Shown piece by piece: positions 20,946-31,800 of a stretch of DNA of 64,000 bases. Position 1 is the stretch's first letter, and every line of letters begins with the position of its first letter. The translations under genes and the position numbers were made by a program. Source of the stretch: Sphaerolaimus hirsutus (Eukaryota > Nematoda > Chromadorea > Monhysterida > Sphaerolaimidae); assembly GCA_964036195.1 (NCBI GenBank), contig OZ038457.1, positions 19,495,147-19,559,146 on the forward strand. The letters run 5' to 3'. The notes under the pieces were generated by a model. The model worked only from the letters and a program-made list of their open reading frames with translations, had not been told where the DNA came from and did not search any database.

Positions 20946-22195
20946 TTATGTACATTGAAATCAATGTGTTTTGTTGCTTTGTGTGCGCCCGCGCCCACTC
21001 TTGTCTATTTTTCTTGTCATTTTAATTCGCTGAATCACTTAGTTTCTTCACGTGTCATGGATGTTTATGCTTCGTTTACATACCTTATGAAGAAAAGGGA
21101 TGAAAAATCATCACAGAAATTGGATGAGTAATTTAACAAGGTACTAAATACATACAAAAGCAAAAGCATACAATACAGCTACAATACAATACATTAGAAT
21201 ACAGCTAATTACACCCTTACTTACAATATTTTACCCTTAATGCTTTCTATTATATTCGCAAAATCAACTGCATCTGCCTATTTTTTATAAATATTTTTTT
21301 AATTTTATACAACACACACCTAATTTGGTGGTGTTCATTTTGCCAATCAAATCACTGACTAACCCTGAATAGCTTTGCCTCGATTAGTTTGAATGGTGCC
21401 CCCTTGAATACCCCCCTGTCAATCGAGTGAGTAAATATGACTCTCACAACTATTTACACTTTACCGAGTTTACACTTATTGTTGTCGGGAATTTATATGC
21501 CTACTATATTATTATTGATTGAGGAATTGTGTTAATTAAAAAAGTTCATTGTCAAATGATTAGTGTGATACAGAAATTGCATGCACTTTTAGCGCGCCAT
21601 TTATCATTCCTTTTATTTGCCGTTGAAGGAAATTAAAGACCGCCAATTATGTAGATAATGTATTATTTTAAGATTTTGAAGCACTTGGAACAAGCTGGAA
21701 CACACCCAATATTTGTTACGGTATTTATACCCACCGTTTTTACGTTAATATATACGTTATCTGAATCCCATACATCAAAAGTGTCGTTGTAAGTTCTAAC
21801 ATGAAAATGACCCCTATTTGATGATATCCCCCTCAAATAAGCCCGAATAACAAAATTCCACCGAAGAACTGAACATCTTAGGGTTTACAGTAAATATTTT
21901 GTTTATTTTATACAAGTTGTAGCATTCAATGTTAGTGACACAGGTTGGGTAGATATTTGTTCAAACTACTAAAAAAACATATCAAACAGTGAAGGTAGAG
22001 AAACACTGTATTTAGTTAACTGAAAATTCTTGACAAATACCACCCTCTGGAATAATCCCCCACATCAGCCGATAGATCGATGAAAAACTGCCTTGAATGG
22101 CCCCATTTGAAAACTCCGCCGTCAAAATTTCCATTCAAAATTAACGCACGCGGTAATTTATTCAAGATGTGACGGTATATTTGGTAAGGGACTAT

Positions 22196-22593
22196 CGTAT
22201 TACCTCGAATTACACCCCTTGAATGAACCTCTCTCGAATTAACACCCCCGCCTCAAAATAGGTTGGGAAATAATAAACCCACGTCGAAATACCCCACCCC
22301 CCCCCCCTCCGGAATGATGTACATCATGTATGCAATGTACATTATGTATTTTTTACTGCTAATTTGCATTGCAGATACACATTTAGACTAGTTTGTGTAG
22401 CTGTTTACGTTTTTATGCCCAAATATATCCTGTTTTGACACATTTATCACCTGTTTTGGGTACACAAATGCCCACTATTTACTATGATCCTTACGAAAAT
22501 TTCTGACGAAATAATAAGCCTCCTCGAATTAACCCCCCTCAAATTTTGCCGTCAAATAATAAACCCCCATGAAGGTATTTCAAAGTAATACGG
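22196..22593. mobile_element. CGTATTACCTCGAATTACACC foldback element
   Basis: The left end CGTATTACCTCGAATTACAC and right end TATTTCAAAGTAATACGGTA form diverged inverted ends with C- and G-rich inner segments. Confidence 0.5.
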
Positions 22594-22860
22594 TATTTTA
22601 TTGACAAACCCGCGCAATGGCGGGGCATGTGAAGTGAATAAATATTCAGATGGGTAGTCACCATCCGTTGAATCACCAGAAATGTGCCATTCGAAAAAGG
22701 AAACTGTAAGATGCCTGAAATGGTTTGGTATAATGTGAAAAACATCCACGCGCATTACATTCGCCGGGATCACATTTTCTGTTCTCGGTTTTGTCTCGAT
22801 TTTACTCGCAGCTTCGTCGCGCATTTAGGTAACTATATTGTCAAAAAAACATTTGGAGTC

Positions 22861-25140
22861 ATGGGTGACATTTTTGCGAATCTTACTTTCACTGAGTGGC
22901 AGGCAATACTGATTGCAAAATATGGTGCCAAGGGAAACGCTACGACGTATTCGTGCGATGTCGCCGCTAAAATGGTTCGTTGAAGGCTTGAAGCAGCGTT
23001 TACACGGTTTTCTGTGCCGACGAAAACTTTAAGTGAAAAAGTTCCAAAATCATTGAATAAAGTTTCATATCTGTAAGAAAAGGTAGTGGAGTGTTTCTTG
23101 TTTTGTTGAGTGTACTTACACACATACGGTTTTCGTTTTCAAACCGAACCGAGAAGTGAAATTCATTTTCAAATGCTTATAAGTCTTGAACAACAGGCTC
23201 AGATCATCTGCGAATTGGCATGTGTGTAACGTAAACTAGGTAGTGAGTATACTTCACTGCCTTTTCTTGCAGATATGGAACTTTATTCCGGAATTATGAA
23301 ACTTTCTCACTTAATATTTTTGTCGGCACACGAAACCGTTAGACGACCTTTAAGCGATCACGCTATCGTGAACTTCGTCGGTAAACCCAGTCAAAAAACT
23401 TCCACCCAAACTCTAAAACCAGAACGTAACCACCGACTACTGCTACGACTCGGGAGATTCTTGGATGGGCTACACGGCGGCGACGGTATCCGCGCTCGGC
23501 TTTTTCTTCAACCTGGTGCCAGTCCCAGACCCTGTAAAATGCCCTGTAAAATGTCAAATGTCCTGCAAAGTGTCAAACATCATGTAAAACGCCCATCAAA
23601 ATGGCAAATGACTGCGTACATAGTGATGGAAAAAGCACCAGGAAAAACCAGGCACCGAGTGCAAAAAGGAGCTAACGTACGTTTGCCATTTTACCGGGCA
23701 TTTTACATGACTTTCGACACTTTGCATGACATTTGACATTTTCCAGGGCATTTTACAGGGTCTGGGACTGCCCCCTGGCGCTTTTCATACTGGTGCTGAC
23801 GAAGCGCTGGCAGCGCACAAAGTCCATGCTGTTCCTGCTGAGCGTGTGCGCCGCCGACATGATGTTCGCGCCCGTGTATGGAACGCATCAAGTTAGATTT
23901 GGGGCTGGGGGTTGACAATAACATGCGCCTCGCGGTGGTTTGGGCTTGGGTTCGTCTGTAATCCATAAAACTCGAACAATGTGTATTTTCTGTCCTTTGT
24001 GTATACTCTGCAGACACGATACTCTACAAACATATAGGAGTTATGTCTTTGGCTGGCAGACGGCCAGCCGAAAACTTATGGAAGACGTGATGAAGACGAC
24101 GTGATCGTGAGAGATGATGATCGGGACGAAAGTGATGACGTCATGATGGAGTGTTCCCTCCGGAAAAATGTACGGTGTAATGACATCCGAGTATACCTGC
24201 TGCCATTGTTAAGGTGTCAAGTAGGGTTGCAAATTTCAAACTTTTCCGATCCGGTATTAGGGTTGGAGACCAAAACCGAGCCGCTGTTCCAAGCATATTT
24301 TGAAACGTAGGACCAGAACCGAGGTTAATATCTGAACTGGAACCGAGAACCGGTACTTATACCCGGAACTGAACTTAATACCCCAAAGAACCGAAATTCT
24401 TGTAAATAAAAATACCTGATTAAAATGCAGCGGTTATACGGTTGTGTTTTCGTCAGTTTCCTCCTACAGATTACAAGTAATGGAGGTTATCGTGTTTCGA
24501 ATCCAGAACAATTTCATGTCGGGTATAAACTCGGGGTGTTGCAGTCGGGTTTTTGTGTCCAAAACCTGTAAAACATCGGTGATAAAATCATTGGGTCATT
24601 TTTAACCATTTTCACATGCAGTTCTTCAGCCTAACAATGGGTACCCCAGCCGTCGGCGTTGCTCTGTCCGGGTGTCAATTTCGCGCCATAACAAATAACA
24701 AAATGATGGCGAGAATCAGAAAAGTAACAAATGGCATTCGACGAGTCGAACAAAAGTTCAACAGGTGCTCGTCTCGCACCCTGTAAAGTGTAAAGTAAAA
24801 TATTAAATGTCATGTAAAATGTCACAGTAATTTGTGAATTGTCCTGCAAAATGTCAAAAGTTCCGTAAATTTGAATTGACATTTTACATCACATTTGACG
24901 CTTGAAAACCTTACACATGACAGGGTGCAGGACTGCCCCCTGGCTGTTTTTTGCTTGACACTTCCCATGTAATTTGTCACTTTTCCGAATACTCGCCACT
25001 TTGTCTAGTCACTTGATCATGCACGAAATTGCCTCCAGACTGGACGGCTTCAACTCGTTCATGTGCAAGTGCTCCGAGTACGCGAGCGCTTTTCTGATGA
25101 TCGTGACTATGGGAAGTCTGACCGGCGCCGCTGCCGAAAG
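22861..25140 (+). CDS. second class A GPCR, N-terminus to TM3 only
   Basis: Deduced exons: 22861-22974, 23423-23515, 23778-23873, 24622-24764, 25009-25140. The ectodomain has sequons NLT, NAT and NVT and two Cys. TM1 ends GFFFNL/ALFILVL; the intracellular loop KRWQRTKS leads to TM2 with CAADMM; TM3 contains CSEYASAFLM and ends AER, the DRY position. The first loop is unusually long and basic (about 30 residues). Phases agree throughout, but the intron at 23516-23777 lacks a canonical AG. After the donor at 25141 I find no TM4-TM7 before the convergent gene, so this is either a truncated gene or one whose rest I missed. ATG 22861 is the first Met of the sequon-rich exon. Confidence 0.7.
22990..23343. 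mobile_element. GCGTTTACACGG-end foldback element in intron 1 of the second GPCR
   Basis: The left part GCAGCGTTTACACGGTTTTC and the right part GTCGGCACACGAAACCGTT are related inverted ends; the body contains TCATATCTGTAAGAAAAG against CTTTTCTTGCAGATATGGAA. It is a diverged partner of the better preserved copy at 29396-29801. Confidence 0.6.
23516..23777 (+). mobile_element. introner inside TM1 of the second GPCR, acceptor without AG
   Basis: 262 bp. Donor tip GTGCCAGTCCCAGACCCTG follows an AACCTG codon pair; the element ends GTCTGGGACTGCCCCCTG and the next codons GCGCTTTTC continue TM1 in frame. No AG is available at the tip or at the GGGAG position used by other CTG-tip copies, so splicing would be GT...TG, or the copy is defective. 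About 60 bp of extra sequence sits in the middle. Confidence 0.85.
24010..24215. repeat. repeat shared with the window's right end
   Basis: GGCTGGCAGACGGCCAGCCG, GATGACGTCATGATGGAGTG and ATGACATCCGAGTATACC recur in inverse orientation at 63815-64000, and related sequence lies at about 8550-8650. A terminal-repeat mobile element with CGAGTATAC ends is likely. Confidence 0.5.
24765..24942 (+). mobile_element. introner supplying only a donor
   Basis: It starts GTGCTCGTCTCGCACCCTG after AACAG and ends GGTGCAGGACTGCCCCCTG at 24942. Splicing at the right tip would bring in a stop; the frame is kept if the donor at 24765 is joined to the TAG acceptor at 25007-25008, 66 bp past the element. Thus the 5' site belongs to the element and the 3' site to flanking DNA. 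Confidence 0.75.
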
Positions 25141-25497
25141 GTTGGTTTATGGCACTTTTTTTGGTTATGCGCGAGTTTTTTTAAAACCAAACAGATCAAA
25201 TTAAAACGCTTGCTTTTGTCTGCGAGTTTATTTACAAAGTGGAGGTGGCCACGCGAAAAATTTATGGTTTTAAATTGGATTGGAAGGTACATATTTACAC
25301 GGAAATTTTATGTAAAAATTACGTGTTAAAACGTAAAAATATGTGTTCGGCATAAATTTACAAATGATTACTACCCGAGCGAATAAGCGAATCAATATCA
25401 ATACAGAAATAGAATCTCGAAGCAGAATTATATTGAAATATTGCTTGTAAATATAAATAGGTAGGTAATTTCAAATCGAACCCTGTATTTTTAAGAT

Positions 25498-25700
25498 GAA
25501 ACTTGGTATACTCGGCTGACATCACACTTAGTATGGAAACCTACCATAACCCATCTGAATAATGAACCAGGAAGTATACAGTTTTCATCATAATAACTCA
25601 TTTTTACTATGGAATAGTCAATGACTAAATTTATCACATGATTTTATTCATTAAATTATGGTAGGATTCTGCACATACTTTGCGGTTTACCGAGTATAAT
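25498..25700. mobile_element. TATACTCGG-end MITE
   Basis: Left GGTATACTCGGCTGACATCA, right CGGTTTACCGAGTATA. The inner sequence (CTTAGTATGGAAACCTACCA, CATCTGAATAATGAACCAG) is nearly the same as in 57845-58040. Confidence 0.65.
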
Positions 25701-25805
25701 TAAATATGTAATCAGAAATGCGCTTTAATGAATGCATTTTCGGCCGCCGTAGAAAGCACTTCCCAGAAAATTCATTGGGTAAATAGATGTATAAAAATCT
25801 GCACA

Positions 25806-28800
25806 TCAGCGGAACAATTTGTAGTGCACTGGAATCCCGGCACCCCTGGCGCCCCTATTCCCATTTGTGTCGCCCTGGCGTGTCAGAGTTCTTATTGTCG
25901 CCCGTGGCGCTGGCGCCGACGCCAGACGCCTTGGCGCCGAAATGAATAGAGGTGTCGTTCTGACAAGTGGCAGAGCAGCCGTCGTCTGGGGTCTGCGCGC
26001 TTTTACCCGTATTTTCATATCCTGTTCAAGTTCCGTATATACCAGAGTTGGAAAAACGTATTTACGTTTACCCGAAATACCCGGTTATTCGGGTATTTAT
26101 ACTTACGTTTACGTTTACGTTTTTCAAAAATACCATTACGTTTTGTTACGTTTTCCTGACCAAAGTACCCGGGTACTTGGGAAAACGTAAAAAAACTTGT
26201 AATCTTTCACACGTGCACATATTCAAATGGGCCGCACCACCTGCAGCCAACAATATTCTTATGTTATCGCATAAGCGTAACATGACTGCACACTTGCACT
26301 TACACATGAAATACTGGGTACATATTCATAAATGTGTTCAAACGCTGAACACAGAAACCTTTTTGTTTGTTTGTGGAGCCTTGCGTCTATAAATTTTTTT
26401 TGATGAGTACCGACGACGCCACTTGCAACAACTGTGAGTAACATTTTTCAAATGTTTTGAAACTGGCAGGGCGAGTGCAAGCTCTGGTGCCACTCCCAGA
26501 CCATGTAAAAAGCCCTGTAAAATGTCAAACGTCATGCAAAGTGTCAAAAGTCATGGAAAATGGCCAGCAAAATGGCAATGATTTGCCACCTTCCAGGGCA
26601 TTTTGCATGACTTTAGACACTTTGCATGCCATTTGGCATTTTACAAGGCATTTTACAGGGTCTGGGACTCCCCCAGAATCACCAGCGTATAGTTGAATTT
26701 TGCCACACTAAAGGTGAAAATAATGGTATTTTCCAAAGCACAAGTATTTTTACGTTTACGTTTTTTTACGACTTCCTTGGTATTTTTAAAATACCTTACG
26801 TTTTAGTATTTATACTTTTGATTTGGAAAAGGTATTTACGTTTACGTTTACGTTTTCCAAAAATACCAGTATTTGCACAACTCTGGTATATACTCTAATA
26901 ATTCTCCCGCCTTGAATAATTCCCCCTTGAGTAATTCCCCCCTCTTAGAAGAGTGAGGAAAATAAATTACCCCTCAAATAATCCCCCGTTCAGGCATGTG
27001 ATAAAGTTTTTGCATCCAATTTGAACAAAAATTACATGTTATTTAGTAAATAAAGCATATTTCATGAAATCAGTTCATAGAAACATGGGATTATTATTTC
27101 GTCAAAATTTTTAAGCCTCTTGAAGAATTCCCCCTCGAATAGCCCCCCCCCCCTCAAAAAATTCTGACGAAAAAAATTTCCCAGCGGGTTTATTCGAATA
27201 TATACACTATTCACTGGGCGAACGCACCTGTCGGGATTGTAATAAATAGGCCGCTTTATCAGCTTGGCCAAGTCGAATCTGGGATCTGTAAGCGGCTGCG
27301 TCTTGTCGTCGACCGGGTGAATTTCCGCCGCCACATCAATAACTCCTGCCGCTTTTCCCGGTTTCGGTAGCCTCCGGTGCGGCTGCACCCACGGCGGCCC
27401 GCTGGTGGGCGACACGTATTTGTGCCGCCTGCCTTCCGGCTGCCCATTCAGCCATATGGTGCCCTCGGCGTCGGTGACGGTGCCCTTGCTCGGCTGCGGT
27501 CGACTTTGAGTGAAGTCCGGCGCCTGGGGGCAGTCACGGACACTGTAAAATGCCCTGGAAGATGGAAAATGTCACGCAAAGTGTCAAAAGTCATGCAAAA
27601 TGGCCGGTAAAATGGCAAACGTATTTACGTTTGCCATTTTACCGGCCATTTTACATGACTTTTGACACTTTGCGCGACATTTGACATTGTACAATGCATT
27701 TTACAGTGTCCGAGACTGGCACCTGATCCTGGCGCCAGTGGGTCTGGTCGCGGCTCAGCTGCACCTTGCCGCCCCTGCCGCCGTGCGAGTCCTGGTCGCG
27801 CTGCGTGTTCTTGTGCTGCTCCGCCAGCGGTATGGGCCGGGTGCGCGGCGCCGACGGCTCGTCGTCGGCTGGAACTGGATGAGTGGTGGCGTTTTCGCGT
27901 TCTAGCGACGTTTCGCGATTAACGGTGGAAAATCTCGGGAGATTTGTGGTTTTTTAAATATCGGAATATATAAAAAGAAAATCTCATAAAAATTTGTTGA
28001 TTTATATCTTATAAATATACCTACCTATATTTTATTTATATCTTTTTTGACATTATAAAAATATTTATTTGTATTTTCTCCATGTTTTTCCAAACAAATT
28101 TAATTATATTCTATTTAGGAGAAGAAAGTATAAAAAATATCTCATTTATTATTCGGAGAGATTCTATTTCCAATAATAATTTCTTGTATTTAAAACTCAA
28201 TTGGATTTTCTTTTTAAGAGATTTTCTGAGATTAGGTATATTTTCTCAAAATCACCCCATTTTTGCAATGCTACTCACGCAACTGTCTTCACTCTTCACA
28301 CACTTCAACCCTCACCAACCTGGCAAGTACTGTAACCCGGCCGGTCCGGCGGGCGGGCGTCTGCTGGGCGGCAGCTGCATTCGCTGCGAGCTGGTCGCCT
28401 TGTCCGCCTCGAGCGAGTGCAGCCGGCCGTTGCGGATCCACCAGCGCTCCTGCGCCGTCGACACCGACGATATGGGCGCGTCGTCGGACACGCCGCTGCC
28501 GCCGTCGCCGGGGTTCCGATCATCTTGGTGCCTGCGGGTTGCGAGCGTGTTTGTGTGAGAGTAGTGATGTAAAAGAGCCATGGCGCTGGCACTTGGCGCT
28601 AGCGCCAAAGCAAAAATCGCCATGGCACTTCTGGCGCTTGGCGCACTTTTTGGCTGGCGCCAGGATAAAATGCCTGGCGCTGGCGCTAGCGCCAAAGCAA
28701 AAATCGCCATGGCACTTCTGGCGCTTGGCGCCATTTGGCTCTGGCGCCATTGGCGCTTGGCGCTATAGGTCGGAAAAGCGCCGTGGCGCTTTTGGCACTT

Positions 28801-31800
28801 GGCGCCAAAATTCTGGCGCTTTTTACATCACTACTAGAGAGCCTGCCAGACATAACAGAGTCGAATAATGCTGGCAATAGCTACAGATACTTTGTATGTG
28901 TAAACAATTCAGAGATTATACACTGAATCCCTGAAGGCTGAAAAAAGTCGTCAGGGTGGCACTCCCAGACCCTGTAAAATGCCGTGTAAAATGTAAAATG
29001 TTATACAAACTATCAAATACCCTGTAAAACGACAAACCAAACGACTCACCCGCACCCCGTACTAGCTGTAATATACACTAGCGCATTAGTAGCCACCATG
29101 AGCAGCACCACCACCGTAATCGCTATAGCAGCAAAGCTGTACGGGCACCACAGGCCCCTGTTGGTGCCGCTCGCGTTCGAGTTGTTCGTGTGCGCCGGCG
29201 GCGAGATCAAGTGCAGGTGGGATGTGTGCGGCAGCGGCGTGCGCACCATGCCCCGGTCGGAGGACGCGCTGCTGCCTGGGGGGGCATCTTTGTCAGGGCA
29301 TGCAGCTTGGCAGGGCAGGGTTGCTTGTGCGAAAGATAATAGTTGCCTAATTGCCTATTGCGACCGTGTTGAGTGAATTGCTTTGTTATTATCAATAAAG
29401 CGGCGTTTACACTGCATTTTGTGCCGACAAAAAAAGAAGACAAAAAGTTTCATAATTCCTCAATAAGGTTCCATATCTGCAAGACAAAGCAGTGAAGTAT
29501 ACTCACTAGTTGAGTGTACACACATGCCAATTTGCAGATAATTCGGGCATGTCGTTCACGACTTAAAAACAAATTACATTTGTCTGTTCGGTTTTCGTTT
29601 TGAAACCGAACCGACAAGTGTAATTTGCTGTAACTCTTGAACGACACACGCAAATTATCTGCAAATTGGCATGTGTGTACACTTAACTAGTGAGTATACT
29701 TCAGTGCCTTACCTTGCAGATGTGGAACTTTATTCCGGAATTATGGAACTTTTTCACTCGTTTTTTTTGTCGGCACACGAAACCGTGTAAACGCCGCTTT
29801 AGGTAAAAGACATTTATTACGATGGGGAAAATTTTTTTTAGCTTTGAGAGAACTAACATCTGTATTTTTTGTCTGTTTTTAGAGATTTTCGAGTTTTTAA
29901 TTTTTTTGTGAAACTTGAATTTTTAACCAAAAACGCACGTTTTTACACATTAAAAAGTGTTTTTTCACACACAACCATAGCTTTTAAAAACAGTGAGGGT
30001 TTCGTCAAGTAGGTTTTATCGGATGTCGATATCACATTATTTAAATCGTAAATTTGCTCAAAAACCAGGTAGGGCTTGAGTAGAAACAACCAGGGTTCAA
30101 ATCTCCCCATAATCGATACAGAAAGAGTGCAAAATTGCACTTGCCTCAGGCGGGAATCGAACCCGCACCTCTCGTATAGAACACGAGTGCCCTAACCACT
30201 AGACCACAGAGGCGGCTGGGCTCCTCACTATTAGGGGCTGACATGCTGCGTCGGCAATGCCCTTAACACCTCGCGGCGTTGCGGAGATGTCATCCCTGAC
30301 ATCGTGTTGATGTAGGGGTAAGCTACGGATCGCGGTCCGTGCTGTTTAAAGACCGGTGTTCGGACCACACTCGGCCAGCCATGTGTGATGGTCAGGCGTC
30401 GTCGTATGATCCACGGTCGCGGCACCAGAAAGAGTGCAAAATTGCACTTGCCTCAGGCGGGAATCGAACCCGCACCTCTCGTATAGAACACGAGTGCCCT
30501 AACCACTAGACCACAGAGGCGGCTGGGCTCCTCACTATTAGGGGCTGACATGCTGCGTCGGCAATGCCCTTAACAATACTCAGTCTGATCAAACGTAACA
30601 ATTTCTAATGTCCAAATCGACCAAAATCACACCCAAACTCAATCGCACCTGTCGAAGTAGCCACCGGCTGCACACCATGCTGATATCTCTGAATGGCGTC
30701 ATACTCACTTTTTCCGCCAGTGGTCGTCTGCTGGTGGTACCATGGTGTCCACGCGGTGGCCGGCGTTCTATTGTTTGAAGTTGCCGGCACCGGGGGCGGC
30801 GGGGATAGTTCCACTACCGTGTGCTGGTGCCGGTGTTGGTGCCTGTGCACACGGTCGGTGTGGAACTTGGGCGTTACACCGAGATTGCAAAGTGTGACAG
30901 TGATGAGAAAGGTTGAAAGTGACAGATAGGTAACGCTTGTATTGAAATTAACACCCCGGAAAAAAGTATTTAAATTTTCAAGTGTTTTTTTCTGAAATGA
31001 ATTTCGAATTTTTTGAGAGGAAAAATCGATTTTCAAGTGTGTTTTTCAGGGATGAAATAAAAATTCGAAAATTCAGAAAAAGTTTTAGAATTATCGAATC
31101 CTTCTTTGCCACCGTTACACATGCCCGCACATTCAAAGCCCCCCCCCCCCCAAATCTACCTGTGACACCTGGGCACATGAGCGGCCTGGTGGGCGGGCCA
31201 CCTGCCCCCGGCGCCATTCACGAACTCCGCACCGGACGAGTGCGAGTGCCGCCGGCGTCTGTTGGCGTCGTAGGCGGCTGAAGACCGGCCGGCGGCGAGC
31301 CCGTCCGCTAGAGTCGAGTCGGACACGTGCTGCCCCGCCCCGCCGACTTCCTGGGGGGGGGTGGGGGTTGTTTTGGGGGGTCCTGGGGTCAGAGTCAATT
31401 TGAAGGTACTTGGATTTGAGTTGAACGTGTGCCGCCCGACACTCGGGACGTTAAATTGGGCACAGTTTCAGCGCTGGCTCGGGTGTGGGGCGTCCATTTA
31501 AGTGCACCTTACGTTCAAATTTTTTTTGGGCTCTGACGGTTTACAGTACCTACTGTTGAGCATTGAGCTTCAATCAGTGGTTTAGGACAACTTATGACAA
31601 AACTTTTGGTAGTTTTTAGCAAAGCAGGCTGTCGTGACTGCGGATCTAAGACGAATTTCAAACACTGAAATTCGATTTAATAAAAATGAATGTGATAACT
31701 ATTGACAGTGAAAGTGATGAATCGGGTGGACAAGGGTTGACACCCAATCAATAATCATGATTATCTAAAATCGTGATCTTAATTGATCATAATTGATCTG

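Larger units (their letters stand above)
20125..22860. other. intergenic region between the two GPCR genes
   Basis: No coding exon is recognised. It contains the foldback elements at 20170-20549, 20748-20945 and 22196-22593; the remainder (about 20950-22190) is AT-rich with C-rich pieces such as TTGAATACCCCCC that look like decayed members of the CGTATTTCC family. Confidence 0.5.

Noticed and set aside
25867..26190. Plus-strand open frame as TM4 of the second GPCR
   Set aside because: It is antisense to the minus-strand terminal exon 25806-25992, which fits in phase with 13 upstream exons and ends in a stop; the plus reading has no proper helix.
26457..26713. Exon pair flanking the introner at 26487-26676 as part of the second GPCR
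   Set aside because: The flanks join in frame in one reading, but the whole stretch lies inside a transposon with 16 bp inverted ends, encodes no helix, and the phase needed after TM3 leads to a stop.
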